Of a stretch of DNA of 64,000 bases, positions 22,736-39,394 are shown one piece after another. The stretch covers positions 33,793,449-33,857,448 of the forward strand of contig NC_134515.1 of NCBI RefSeq assembly GCF_027942865.1, read 5' to 3'. How positions within the stretch are numbered: the stretch's first letter is position 1; the number at the start of each line of letters is the position of its first letter. The translations under genes were made by a program, and so were the position numbers. The notes under the pieces are model-generated. The model was not told the DNA's origin. It did no database searches and worked only from the letters and a program-made list of their open reading frames with translations. The stretch comes from Odontesthes bonariensis. Taxonomy: Eukaryota; Chordata; Actinopteri; Atheriniformes; Atherinopsidae.

Positions 22736-23564
22736 TTGTATCATTAACATTATTACCTGTCCCCCATTTTTCTGAGTCTGGTCGATGGATGTTTGTTAGG
22801 TATTGATTAGTTTTAATGAATACCATGTTCTCTCTCATTTAATTTCATGTTCAATACGTGTGTATAGTTGCGTTTCTGTAGTTGCACTGGCACCGACTGA
22901 TTGATTTTTCGAGACAGTGAAAGTGGTGATATGATAACCACAGTTTTGTTTCGTTTTTTAGACAAGACATGAGTTGCGGGAGCGCAGAATTCTAGGTGAA
23001 CATTTCTTTCCGGAGTCTGTTTCAGCCGGTCGGACATTTTTTGAGTTGCAGCTAAGCTAAGCTTCAACTTTAGCCTGCCCGGGACCAGGCTAGTTCAGCA
23101 GCATTAATTACCATGGTTACTCAGCGGGCGTTCAAATGAGCCACGTTTATGGAACGGAACTCTCGCTAAATTTAGCCAGAAGTAGCGAAATAAGCCAGGC
23201 TTTCCGCTAAGCCAGCTTCTAGGAATACCCCCCTGGTCTTAACCCTGGGTTGTCATGTTTTTGGATGACTAATAAATTCACCCATATTTCTAGAAATGAG
23301 AGCCGTTCTTTCCAAAGTGGGATGAATGCCGTCTCTCTTCATCAGACCAGGTTTTCTCCAGAAAAATGACCAATTATCTACGTAGCCCTCGGGTTGCACC
23401 ACCCATTCCGACACCCCACTATTCCGACAAGGCTTTCCATATAAGGAAATATGCATTACTCAACAGGTGAGTCCCTTCTTTCTGTTCATGCATTTTACAT
23501 GTTTAACACATGTGTAGGCTACAGATGTGATGCAGTCTTTAAAAATTGGATTTAAAGCCTCAAT

Positions 23565-23712
23565 TCAATATATGCAGGATTCATTATTCAGGATTCATTC
23601 CATATATTCAAAGTTTCATTCCATATATTCAAAGGTTAATTCCTTATATTCAGGATTCATTCAATATATTCAAAGGTTATGGAGTGATCACTCCATATAT
23701 TCAAAGATTAAT
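23565..23712. repeat. Imperfect tandem repeat (ATTCAAAGGTTAATTCCATATATTCA-like units)
   Basis: Five to six units of roughly 20-30 bp built on TCCATATATTCAAAGG. It includes a perfect 18-bp palindrome ATGGAGTGATCACTCCAT near 23680. Confidence 0.7.
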
Positions 23713-23736
23713 TTCCTGAAGGGCATGCCATGATAT

Positions 23737-24994
23737 TGCCAGGGTGGGGGTGGTGAGGTAGGACACGGATGCGGACTTTCAAAAAGAAAACTGGATTTAT
23801 TTATTTAAGTTCAAACAAAAAGCGCGGCTGAGCCGGATTCAAAAACTAAACTGTGAATTAACAAAACAAAGTCACTTGACATGACATGGATTAAATACTT
23901 AGTTTTAAAGGACAATGTGGTATGGCATGAGGGAAATCACAGGAGAGTAGGTAACGGACATGGGTAGGTACGAAAGGATCTGATAAACCTGACAGGGGAG
24001 ACTGACAACTAAATAGAGGGCTGGGAGTCAGTGATGCGCGGGCTGACCCGAAGCCAGCGGGCGCCTGCAGGCATCCGCGGTCGACCGCAGTTGCGGGTCA
24101 TAAAAAAATATTTTTAATGATATTCGGGTTGCAATCGGTCGGGTCGTTTTGTCGTTTGAGATAAACATTAAAAAATAACGTGGTAAACGTTTGTAATTCA
24201 AACAGTAGACACAATGTTCTATTAAATAAATACACTTTATTGGCTGAATAACTTCCGCAGAGATGACGTACGTGGTCAGAAGTACAGTAGGTATGGAGAC
24301 GGCAAGAGAGAAGGTCAAGTTGGGAGAGTGGAAGCTCCGCAAACACACAAGCAGAAAAAGTAAGGATTGGGACTCATTCGCCGAGATCATCAAAGATGAT
24401 GAGCAAAGTGCAGGCTTTGTCATGTGCACCTCCTGTGAAGCAATGTATGCATTTGATAGCCACAAAACTGGAACGACCAACATGGCCCGTCACAAGTGTG
24501 GCACCGGGAAGCCAGTGTCGCAGCCAAAGAGTAAACAGACCATATATGTCTTTATGTGACCTGAATCAGGTCAACATAATCTTACAAGCAATGCCATCTT
24601 ACAATTTTAACACCTTAAAATGAATGCAGGTAGGATATGAGGTCCGTTGTGCGTTGCCAATGACGCTAGGATGTTCATTAAGACCATTGGCTACTTTTTT
24701 AAAAAGCGGGTCGGGTCAACATTTTTTCAAAAATATTTCTTGCGGTCTGAGTTAACGGGCGGGTTAGTGGAAAAAGCGGTCGGTTGCGGGATGTTTTTTC
24801 GTCGACCCGCGCGTCACTGCTGGGAGTGATTGGAGACAGGGTGCAGCTGGTGACAATGACTAACAGGTGCAGTGAATGAATTAATGACCAGAGTGAGGGG
24901 AAAAACAATGACAAAACTCAAAACCAAGACATGAACTGAAAACCAAAACGTAACATAAAACTTAAAACATGGGCAGAGTCCCGTGGGCGTGACA
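23737..24994 (-). mobile_element. Solo LTR, family L (copy B), with hAT insertion
   Basis: Plus-strand ends TGCCAGGG and CGTGACA are flanked by the 5-bp duplication GATAT (23732-23736, 24995-24999). On the minus strand it begins TGTCACGCCC and matches copy C at 25969. Removing the hAT element (24029-24819) leaves about 460 bp, near the 400-414 bp of the other copies. Confidence 0.8.
24029..24819 (+). mobile_element. hAT element with BED-finger transposase N-terminus
   Basis: Inverted ends CAGTGATGCGCGGG and CCCGCGCGTCACTG lie between perfect 8-bp duplications CTGGGAGT (24021-24028, 24820-24827). The frame 24263-24559 encodes a BED-type zinc finger (VMCTSCEAMYAFDSHKTGTT...MARHKC: C-x2-C, then H and C), the DNA-binding head of hAT transposases. 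The catalytic part is absent. Confidence 0.85.
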
Positions 24995-25108
24995 GATATA
25001 TAGTTCGACGAACTTTTAAATTTATAAAGGTTTGCAGATATCGTGAAGTGTCAACAAAGACACGATTTTTATTTGAACAGATGGGAATGAGATTCATGTG
25101 AGATCAAA

Positions 25109-25155
25109 CCAATCGCGTCAAAGAACACGTTTCCGATCGTCAAACGAGTATAAAT
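25109..25155 (+). promoter_or_regulatory. Core promoter of alpha-tubulin gene 1 (CCAAT and TATA boxes)
   Basis: CCAAT at 25109-25113 and TATAAAT at 25149-25155. A start site about 30 bp downstream (near 25180) would give a 5' UTR of about 120 bp. The segment CAGGACTC..AAAGTCTGT in this UTR is shared with gene 2 at about 33178-33197. Confidence 0.65.
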
Positions 25156-25302
25156 TACCCCGTTCGGCCAGTAGTCATCATCAGTTGCCTCTTGCACAGG
25201 ACTCTTTAAAGTCTGTCAGCAGGAGCAAACTTTGATTATTCCTCTTCTTTATCCCAAAGCTTGAGTTTTTTGGGTTTTTTTTCGTTTTTCACTTCAGGAA
25301 AC

Positions 25303-29679
<4,377 letters not shown>

Positions 29680-29900
29680 CGAGCATTCATTTCCTCTATG
29701 TGATCTGTGCCTTTCTTGAATGTCAAAAATAAAGTTTGGTTCTTGGCAGCTGTGTCTTTTTTCCTTTTTCCATTTTCACTCAAATTATCAAACATAACAT
29801 TAGATTACATTTTCTCTGGGTGAGTGTTATGAGTATTTGAAGGGAAAACCTCCCCAACTTACCAGAACAATGCCTTCATAAGGTTTTCCATAATAATCTT

Positions 29901-30032
29901 CTTTTTTCGGCCTTCCCTCCATCAGGGGTTGCCACGTAGCAAGTCAATCTCGCATCATCGATGAGGCACATGTCCTGACGCCACCCTCACCATTTATCCG
30001 GGCTTGGGACCAGCACTCAAAATACACTGGCT
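29901..30032. mobile_element. Short retroposed repeat with 23-bp target duplication
   Basis: A 132-bp insert (contains CCATCAGGGGTTGCCACGTA and CCATTTATCCGGGCTTGGGA, a common teleost retroposon 3' end) lies between two identical 23-bp copies that start ATAAGGTTTTCC (29878-29900 and 30033-30055). A duplication of this length is typical of LINE-driven insertion. Confidence 0.75.
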
Positions 30033-30225
30033 ATAAGGTTTTCCATAATAATCTTTTGTAATTGAATGCAAAATGTTAATGTTGAATGATTTGGCCAGTG
30101 AGCAAATACTGTAGTAGCTGATCTGACAATTTTGCCCCTGTACTGGCAGATTGAACCTACTGTCTTACTGAAACTATGATTCATAAATATAAGGCTTTGT
30201 CTTGATTAACTTTATTTCAGCTTAA

Positions 30226-30824
30226 AGCTGCAGTCTGCAACTCTTTTTCAAGCATAATGCCTGGAACTGTCCGGGGATTCTGAAAGTAGTACATTAAATA
30301 CCCCAATACAAAAAAAATGAGTTCTCTAGGTCCCCTATATGTCCCGCTAGGTCCCTCCAAAGCCAGCAGGTTTGTTTACAAAATTGCAGACCGGACCGGT
30401 AAAAGGTAACCAATCAGGTTTACGAGCTGGGCTCTGTTGCCTGTCAATCACCGATTGTGCACGCGCGATACAAGGTAGGCTCGTCCCCACGCTTATTTAT
30501 CTGGACTATTGAACTTCATTACGGCTTGTCTACTTACTGTGTCTTCCATGATCGCAAATGACAGGTGAGTTGATGAATGAGGAGTCGTGTAGGCGCATCT
30601 GGCGTGCACGTCGACGTGCACGAGTTCTCATGTGTTTTGAAGGGGCGGGACAGGAAGTTGAATAACTTTTTATTTTTCGGTTAAAAAATAAGCATTTCTT
30701 GCATTTTGCGACTACGGAGGTCACCGTTTTCAACTTCAAGCGTTCTGATAGATCATTTAAACTCTTAAAATGCCAAAAAGTAGGACTTTACGTATGACAA
30801 CAACAAATCTTGCAGACTGCAGCT
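30226..30824. mobile_element. TTAA-type MITE with perfect 15-bp inverted ends
   Basis: Ends AGCTGCAGTCTGCAA (30226) and TTGCAGACTGCAGCT (ending 30824) are perfect inverted repeats flanked by TTAA (30222-30225, 30825-30828). No coding sequence is recognised. It belongs to the same TTAA class as 16888-17319 but has different ends. Confidence 0.8.
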
Positions 30825-30959
30825 TTAATGCCTGTTTTAAATTTTCCCCAAAACATGCTGCCTTCTCACTGTAAGATATGGTACGACTAACTTTTTCTTT
30901 CTTCGTATCACTATGACGCTAAATTAAATAAAAGATTTGATAAATAATTCATAACATAT

Positions 30960-31145
30960 TTCAAATGTTGCACCTCAACATTCCATCGCAGACTGCACAC
31001 AAAGTTCTCTCGTGTAAGTATTGACTCTACAAAAAACAGCAGGCTATGAAGATAATACAGAAGCACAGTACAGGTTTCCACACTGTCGCATAAATCTAAG
31101 AATGTTCCAGGAGCTCACAGACAAATGCGTGATTAAACAAACAAA
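30960..31145 (-). other. Relic copy of presumed jph2 3' UTR sequence
   Basis: Resembles 37009-37205. Shared blocks include ACACAAAGT, GCACAGT, and an almost identical run of about 32 bp around AAGAATGTTC and GCTCACAGACAAATGC. Because 37009-37205 lies in the probable jph2 3' UTR, this looks like a fragment of it carried along when the tubulin gene was duplicated. Confidence 0.5.
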
Positions 31146-31735
31146 CAAAAAGGAATGTCTAAGCATAGCGCACTCAGTGAACAACACACATGGATGCAAT
31201 GTCTATGTTGTCTCTTGGTCAGTAAACACCTTGTGAATGCTTCAACCTGGCAGCAAAAACTTTTGCACTGCTGAGAAAAGATAAAAGGAGCAAGATCACC
31301 TCCTTGTCTGTGACACTACAGACAAGAAGACGACAAAACAAAGAGCTAGTAAGAAAATCCTTTATCCAGCAGCGTTAAAGCCAGCCACTTAGAATGTTTG
31401 ATCTTGTCTTTTTAACTTTACAGAGTGATAGTACAGTAGCTCTTCTCTATGATTAAAAACCAATTATTTGCAAATTACAGTGCAAACTAATGATATCCTA
31501 ATGTGTGCTTACCACTGGTTGTGGTATAGGGAATTGGTAAAGCAGAGCAAGGCCTTTCTCACTTCAACGACAATTACCAACTGTAAGAAAAAGCTGAAAT
31601 GTCTTTCAATAATGTTTTCCTCTTCCAACTAAAAAGTGTAATTTACAAAATTTTACAATTAGAATTAAATGGTGTAGTCCTTTAGAAAGAACATTGATTC
31701 ATTTTAAGGAAAATGACCTGACAGTTGTATCACCA
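31146..31735. other. Intergenic stretch, nothing recognised
   Basis: No gene or defined repeat can be supported here. It may be a continuation of the duplicated unit, but similarity to 37200-37700 is too weak to claim by eye. Confidence 0.4.
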
Positions 31736-31737
31736 TC

Positions 31738-32077
31738 CATTCTTCCATTTTCTACACCTGTCAACAGTGCTTGAGCCCAACCCAGCAGAGATTGGGCGAG
31801 AGGCATGGTACACCCCATACAGGTCGCCAGTCCATCACATACAGACAAATGAGACAAACAATCATGCACGCTCACTCCTCAGGACAATTTAGAGTCACTG
31901 ATGAACCTGACATGCATGTTTTTGGATGGTAGGAGGAAGCTGGAGTACCCGGAGAGAACCCACGCATAGATGGGGAGAACATGCAAACTTGACACAGAAA
32001 GTCCCAACCGGGATTCTAACCTGGAACCTTCTTGCTGTGAGGTGACGGTGCTAACCAACACACCAACGTGCGTCCCC
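31738..32077 (-). mobile_element. Teleost SINE-like repeat with tRNA-like head
   Basis: Minus strand starts GTTGGTGTGTTGGTTAGCAC (A-box-like) and contains GGTTAGAATCC (B-box-like), then a body ending near 31738 with the widespread teleost block GGCGACCTGTATGGGGTGTA. It is inserted in a LINE fragment. Confidence 0.6.
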
Positions 32078-32690
32078 TTCTCGCTATTATATTTCCTATA
32101 ATGAAGTAGAACATGTTCCACAGTTTCTGGCAGACTACAGTGTATTCTTTTCCCAGTTGGATGTTTTGCCAATTCTATGTAATCTATGGCTGAGATCTGT
32201 ATGACCTATTAAACGAGGGGTAATATTGCTCTCCCTTCTTTTCCAACCCAACTTCCTCCCAGCAACAACGTGTCTCAGTGTGTTATTTAGACCCCTTTCA
32301 GTTTAGCTCAAGTCTGCATATTCCTGCCATGAATATGTCCTGAAAAATATTTTAGATTCCGCTTTGCTTAATGGAACCTGAAATTCAACTGTTTTGCATC
32401 TTAGTGCTTGTTTAGCCAACATATCAACCAGCTCATTCCCCTCCACACCAACAGGAGCAGGAACCCAAACAAAATGTGTATTTATACCTTTGATCTCCAT
32501 CCTGTACAATATAATGTATATTGTGGTGAGAATGTCAGTTCTAAATGATGAACTACCTGATCGTATACTTATAAGAAATAAAAAATCGTCAGATGCACGG
32601 AATTTGAACATTACTGATCAAAATCATTTTGAACAATGTGCCATATTGAAAGTTGTCAAACCCTGTTTTTCAAGTGTTGCTGTTAACTGA
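32078..32690 (-). mobile_element. LINE fragment: RNase H domain and C-terminal zinc-knuckle-like end
   Basis: Minus-strand frame 32611-32303 contains THFVWVPAPVGVEGNELVDM, an RNase H motif with its last acidic residue. Downstream 32172-32083 has an SLPETVEHVLLHYRKY block, as at the C-terminus of I/Nimb-type LINEs. Only these C-terminal domains remain. Confidence 0.65.
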
Positions 32691-32699
32691 GATCTACAT

Positions 32700-33050
32700 A
32701 TGGCCTTGGGCAATGCGGGGGTGGGGGGGGGGCTCAAACTATGGGAGTGTACTGTAAAATACATAAATAAACACCCTCTGCCATGACATCACTAACCTCT
32801 CTAAAACTTATTGTTATTTTCACAGTGTGCCCAACAGTTTGTTAAATTATGCTTGGCAGGGTGTAAATCGTGACAGCCCTGGAGATAAATCCAGTATTCC
32901 CATAAAAACTGTATGCTCCTGATTCTTAATGGCACTTCTCCCATTTCCACCTGCGTGGCTCGCATGGCTGATACCATGTGTTTCATTTAGGTTACCGTTA
33001 TTTCCCTGAATTTCTTGCAGCGTGTAAACGGAGGAAATGACGTTTCCCTT
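32700..33050. other. Upstream region of tubulin gene 2
   Basis: Apart from a G-rich run at about 32717-32733 nothing defined is seen. The last 100 bp lead into the promoter. Confidence 0.4.
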
Positions 33051-33058
33051 CATTCTAA

Positions 33059-33137
33059 CCAATGAAAATTAGACTTATGTGGCACCCAACCAATTGGATT
33101 AAGCAAAGCGTTTCCGGAGACAACCAGTCAGTATAAA
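33059..33137 (+). promoter_or_regulatory. Core promoter of alpha-tubulin gene 2 (two CCAAT boxes and TATA box)
   Basis: CCAAT at 33059-33063 and 33090-33094, TATAAA at 33132-33137, then a GC-rich CCCCACCCGCCCCGTTAG. The layout parallels gene 1, but the sequence is largely diverged. Confidence 0.65.
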
Positions 33138-33266
33138 GGCCCCACCCGCCCCGTTAGTCGGCAGTTCTCTCTTACGCAGGACTCATAAAAGTCTGTTGTA
33201 GGAGCTAACATTATTTTTTTTTCTTCTTTCCTCATCTCAACGCGTAAACTTTTTAAGCGAGCAAAC

Positions 33267-35587
<2,321 letters not shown>

Positions 35588-35641
35588 CCAGCATTTATTC
35601 CTTGTATGTGATCTGTGCCTCTTATGAATGTCAAAAATAAA

Positions 35642-36725
35642 GTTTGGTTCTTTGGCTGCACAATGTTCTGTCAACCATTTGGTGTTCGATTCTTCCCCCT
35701 ATTCTTTACACCAAATTGTACAAACCATTAGTTTAATAATTAAAAAAATATATATAAATGTATACGAGTTAAACTTGGACTGCTCTCCAGTGCAGCATTT
35801 TGGATGTCACATTAGTTGTAGGCAGCGTTATTGAACAATTGTGTCGCAGCCTGACCATTAAAGCGGTTTGTGTAAATGTATTTCTGGTAACATTAGGCAG
35901 GGGAAGGGGGAATTTGTGTTGGTCAAATAGTTCTTTTCTTAAAGTTTTCCTAAATGCACTCTTGAGTGTAATTATCTGAGTAGGAGCTGGTAGGATTCTG
36001 TAATTCAGAGGAGCTTCAGTGTTTTTTTTTTTTTTTGTTTGTTTTTTTTTTAAGTTACTGCAGCAGGGACCACTGACCCATCCTTTTTGAAGGACAAACC
36101 TGCTCTGCAATTTCTCACTCAAAGTAATGCTCAGTTATTGTCACATATCTGCCAACTATTAGTTCTACTGCATCACAAGAACTCAGATGAAATAACTGCT
36201 TCAAATGTGCACTTGTGAGGTGGCGTTTTCCTCATTTTGATCACTGGGGGGCAGCGACGCTCTACTGTTTGAACCCAAGGTGACAGTTTCCAGCTGGTGC
36301 AGAGTTTAGTCTCACTAGAAAAGCACTCAACTAATCAAATGTTTTCATCCTACCACCAGCAGATCTTACAAACTAGAAGTGTAATATTTACCCTTTGTCA
36401 GAACTAAAGTCTAAAATAAGGAGTGGTATTCGGTTTGGCCCAAGGGACAGAAGGTGTCTCATTCTGGCAGACAGTTGGTGTTTAAAAATAAATGCCGTTT
36501 TACTCGACTGGATTTATTGTGACTGAGTGACATGGCATGCACAAACCTCCAAACTTACTAAATCCTCATTCACATGCTTTGAATTCTGATTCTAATTTAG
36601 TCATTTAAGTTTTACACAAATGTAAGTAGTCCTTCATGTTGCAGTCACGTTCACTAAAATGGCCCGAATATTTCATTGAACTGTGAGAATACAACAAAAA
36701 ATACCAGATGTATAATCATGGGGCC
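35642..36725. other. Region between convergent genes
   Basis: From the poly(A) signal of tubulin gene 2 to the presumed 3' end of jph2. Nothing recognised beyond an A/T homopolymer patch near 36021-36052. Confidence 0.5.
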
Positions 36726-39394
36726 TTTATTGAAACCAGTTTTTTGTAAATATTCCTTCACGTTTCCATTTAATCTAGTCTTCATTAGCGACCTTAAAGG
36801 GAGAAAAACATTCTTCATGCCCCCCCACCCCCTCAAAAAAACAAAAACAAAACAACAACTCTCTTCTTACTGTAAGACATGGAGTTAAGAATCATTCTGT
36901 GTTTTTCTCTATCTCGATATCATGAGGTAATCTAACTCCTTTGGGAAATAAGTAAATTTAGGATTGGCATATTTCTTTTCAACCAAACTACCTTAAGGTG
37001 GGGTATTGTGAATGTTGAAAAGGTGCACTTCAAAAAGTACAAAAATACAGAAATGTGCACACAAAGTGCCCTCATGCGTACAAAAGTTTGGCTCTTAAGC
37101 GCAACGGGATGTGAATATAATGCTGTAGCACAGTGTAAATCGGTTTCTATGCTGTCACATCAAACCAAGAATGTTCTAGAAGCTCACAGACAAATGCATC
37201 ATTTCAACCCACCATCAGCTGCATGAATAGAAATCTATAGATTGCGCAACCCCATTACAACATACAGTGACTGCTTTGGCTAAGATGGATTGTAGGTATA
37301 ATTTTCTCCATATTTACCAAAAAAATTTAAACTCATTTGAAACCACAGAGGTTCCAAATAGCACTACATGGCATTGGAGGAACATACGGGACCTAAGCAA
37401 AAGCAGTGACATTCCTAAGTTTCTTTGTTTTCCCCTCTCATTTTGTTTTATCTGCTTCCCAAAGAAATTATAAGCAGACTGACAACGCATGCATATCAAT
37501 CAAAGTGAAAAGAGAATAATGTGCAGCGTTGTAGACCACAGTTTCATAAAAAGATTTTGTTCAATGTAATAAGTAGAAATGTTACTCATAACACTTTGGA
37601 GCCTTTCTTATGGGAGTGAAAAGCAACAAGATGAAAGATGAAACAACATGAGCTGTATTTATAGAAGCTATGGGAGAACTCTTTCAGATGATACAAGCAC
37701 ACATTTCAAAAACCTTTCCTAAAGCATCTTTTTCACCTGTTTAACACCAGACATAGCAATGAATTAAAGAATTGATGGCAACACTTATCATTCCCAAATA
37801 CTAAATATCTGCTGCAGCGTCAAATCAAGTTCAAGGCATAGTGGAAAGAAAATTCAGTCCGTATATGGTAGCAACATTCATTCAGCTACAATGATGTAAG
37901 AAACCATGTTGTGACAAAATGTGATGATCTACTGATTCAGAGTTGAGCAAGTCAGTATGAGCCAATTAAGGGTTTTGTTAAAAGCTACACTGCAAATGAT
38001 GACATGCTTGCGTAAAACAGTGACTAAGTTGACTTCTGCATTACCACCTTGCTTCTAGAGTGTCCACTCCAAGACATACTTAACCATCCAGCCAGCAACT
38101 TTAATATAACAATCATATTCAGATTAACTGAGAGGTTTCAGTCGTGTAGTGTCTTTCAGTTTCTTTAAGCACTGGAAAGAGATGATCTCCACAGATCCTC
38201 ATACAATTACACCAACAAAAACCTGCAGCGGTCTGCAGGAGGCTCCTGTCAACCATCAGCGATGTCTTTGATCTCTGGTCCGTATGGAGGAGGAGCAACA
38301 GCATCGCTTTCCAACACTGCTAGTAACCTGCAGACCAAACCCACAAAAATTCAGTTTTAACGTGTTGCCTTCTACAGACATTTTTGATACAAATTGCCAC
38401 ATTTCCAAAATAGTTGGGAGGTGCTGTAAAATGGATGTGGTGTAAGTAAAAACAAAATGCAATGATTTAATAAAAATTTAAACCTTATATAATCTATTGA
38501 AATATGTAAAAAAAAAATATATATATATAACCCTGAAACTTAGAGGTAGTAAATAAAAGATTCCTCACGTGTAACTGTAACTGTAAAAAATATCAGTTAG
38601 AGGTCAGATTTCTTAGTACTTTACACAAAGTAGGATACCATCATCAGCTCATTTATTTCTTTCAATGAACACTTTCACTTATCATGAAATTTGATGTTGA
38701 TATCAGAGAAAAAAGCAAGAAGGGAAGATTCTGAAATTCCTCCTTCCAAGGTACAGCAAATGCAGCATCATTTTAAGTTGAAGATAGTGAGGCAAAATAG
38801 GCCGGATAACCATGTAAAGGGATCCCACTGCAAATGTGATGAGCTCACTAAACGTCACATTTCTTATATATAAAGGGGGCCCAAAATAAAATGCCAGGGT
38901 TGTGTTTTTGAAAAGTAGTGACTTCAGACACCGAAAAATGCACCTAAAAATGCTCTCAAGTGCAGAAAAGTGGTTATGTCCTCTTCAAAGCATTTTCAGA
39001 ATGTCTCTCTGCACTAATACAATTCTGATTTTATAACTTTAGTCTCATTTAACAAAATTAGCATTCAGGTAAGTTAAAGGCAATGTATTTGTAGTGATTT
39101 CAGCTTCGCTTACATCTAATTTCTCCCACAGAGAAAGTCTGTGTTTAACTCACAATCCACAGTGTTGTGGTATTGGACATACTTCAGTCAATAACTCAGT
39201 TCCAGTCCCATGCATGTATACTGTTACAAGGATGAAGGTCCAGTTAAATGGCCCAGTTGAGCTGTAACTGTATCTGTGCATGTCTCAATTCCAAAGAATA
39301 AAGGTCTATTTTATCTTATCTCATTTCATCTTATCTTATCCTAAACTTTCTTGGAAACAGGTTTGGAGTTTTACCTGATGTGGTGGCATTTGTC
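36726..39394 (-). other. jph2: Presumed jph2 3' UTR
   Basis: It follows the jph2 stop codon on the minus strand. A well-placed AATAAA (plus-strand TTTATT at 36726-36731) is the best candidate for the end, giving a UTR of about 2.7 kb. Another AATAAA occurs near 38647. The length is an inference from the signal alone. Confidence 0.45.

Larger units (their letters stand above)
19940..23232. mobile_element. Large PIF/Harbinger element carrying decayed Myb-like and nuclease genes
   Basis: Ends GGGGGTATTCCTAG (19940) and CTAGGAATACCCCC (23232) are flanked by the 3-bp duplication CTG (19937-19939, 23233-23235). LINE coding sequence continues across the empty site. Inside, a Myb/SANT-like protein lies on the plus strand and a Harbinger nuclease on the minus strand, the two-gene layout of autonomous Harbinger elements. 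LINE tails have inserted at 21035-21560 and around 22340-22735. The stretches 20690-21030 and 22740-23230 show nothing recognisable. Confidence 0.8.
16292..23460 (-). mobile_element. LINE with esterase-type ORF1, split by at least six nested insertions
   Basis: Pieces in LINE order on the minus strand: end of an ORF1 with a GDSL-esterase-like motif (VDNWSFFWRKPGLMKRDGIH, about 23460-23233); endonuclease start (LCLTETWLQQEDHVSI, about 19939-19614); endonuclease middle (YRPPGPYSEF, EVIIVGDFNIHVDFEND, about 18051-17730) and following linker (17625-17320); YKKALRKARTAYYS (about 16887-16655); and the start of the RT (ICTSAFKVAVIKPLLKKP, about 16390-16292). An esterase ORF1 suggests the L2/CR1 group. 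Frames run cleanly across several removed insertions. The rest of the RT is missing beyond the Tc1/ERV junction. Confidence 0.75.

Noticed and set aside
22813..23067. 84-codon minus-strand frame near the right end of the large Harbinger element
   Set aside because: It could be a decayed first nuclease exon, but no conserved motif is visible.
23565..23712. CRISPR-like array
   Set aside because: The repeats are imperfect and contiguous without unique spacers, and the sequence is from a vertebrate.
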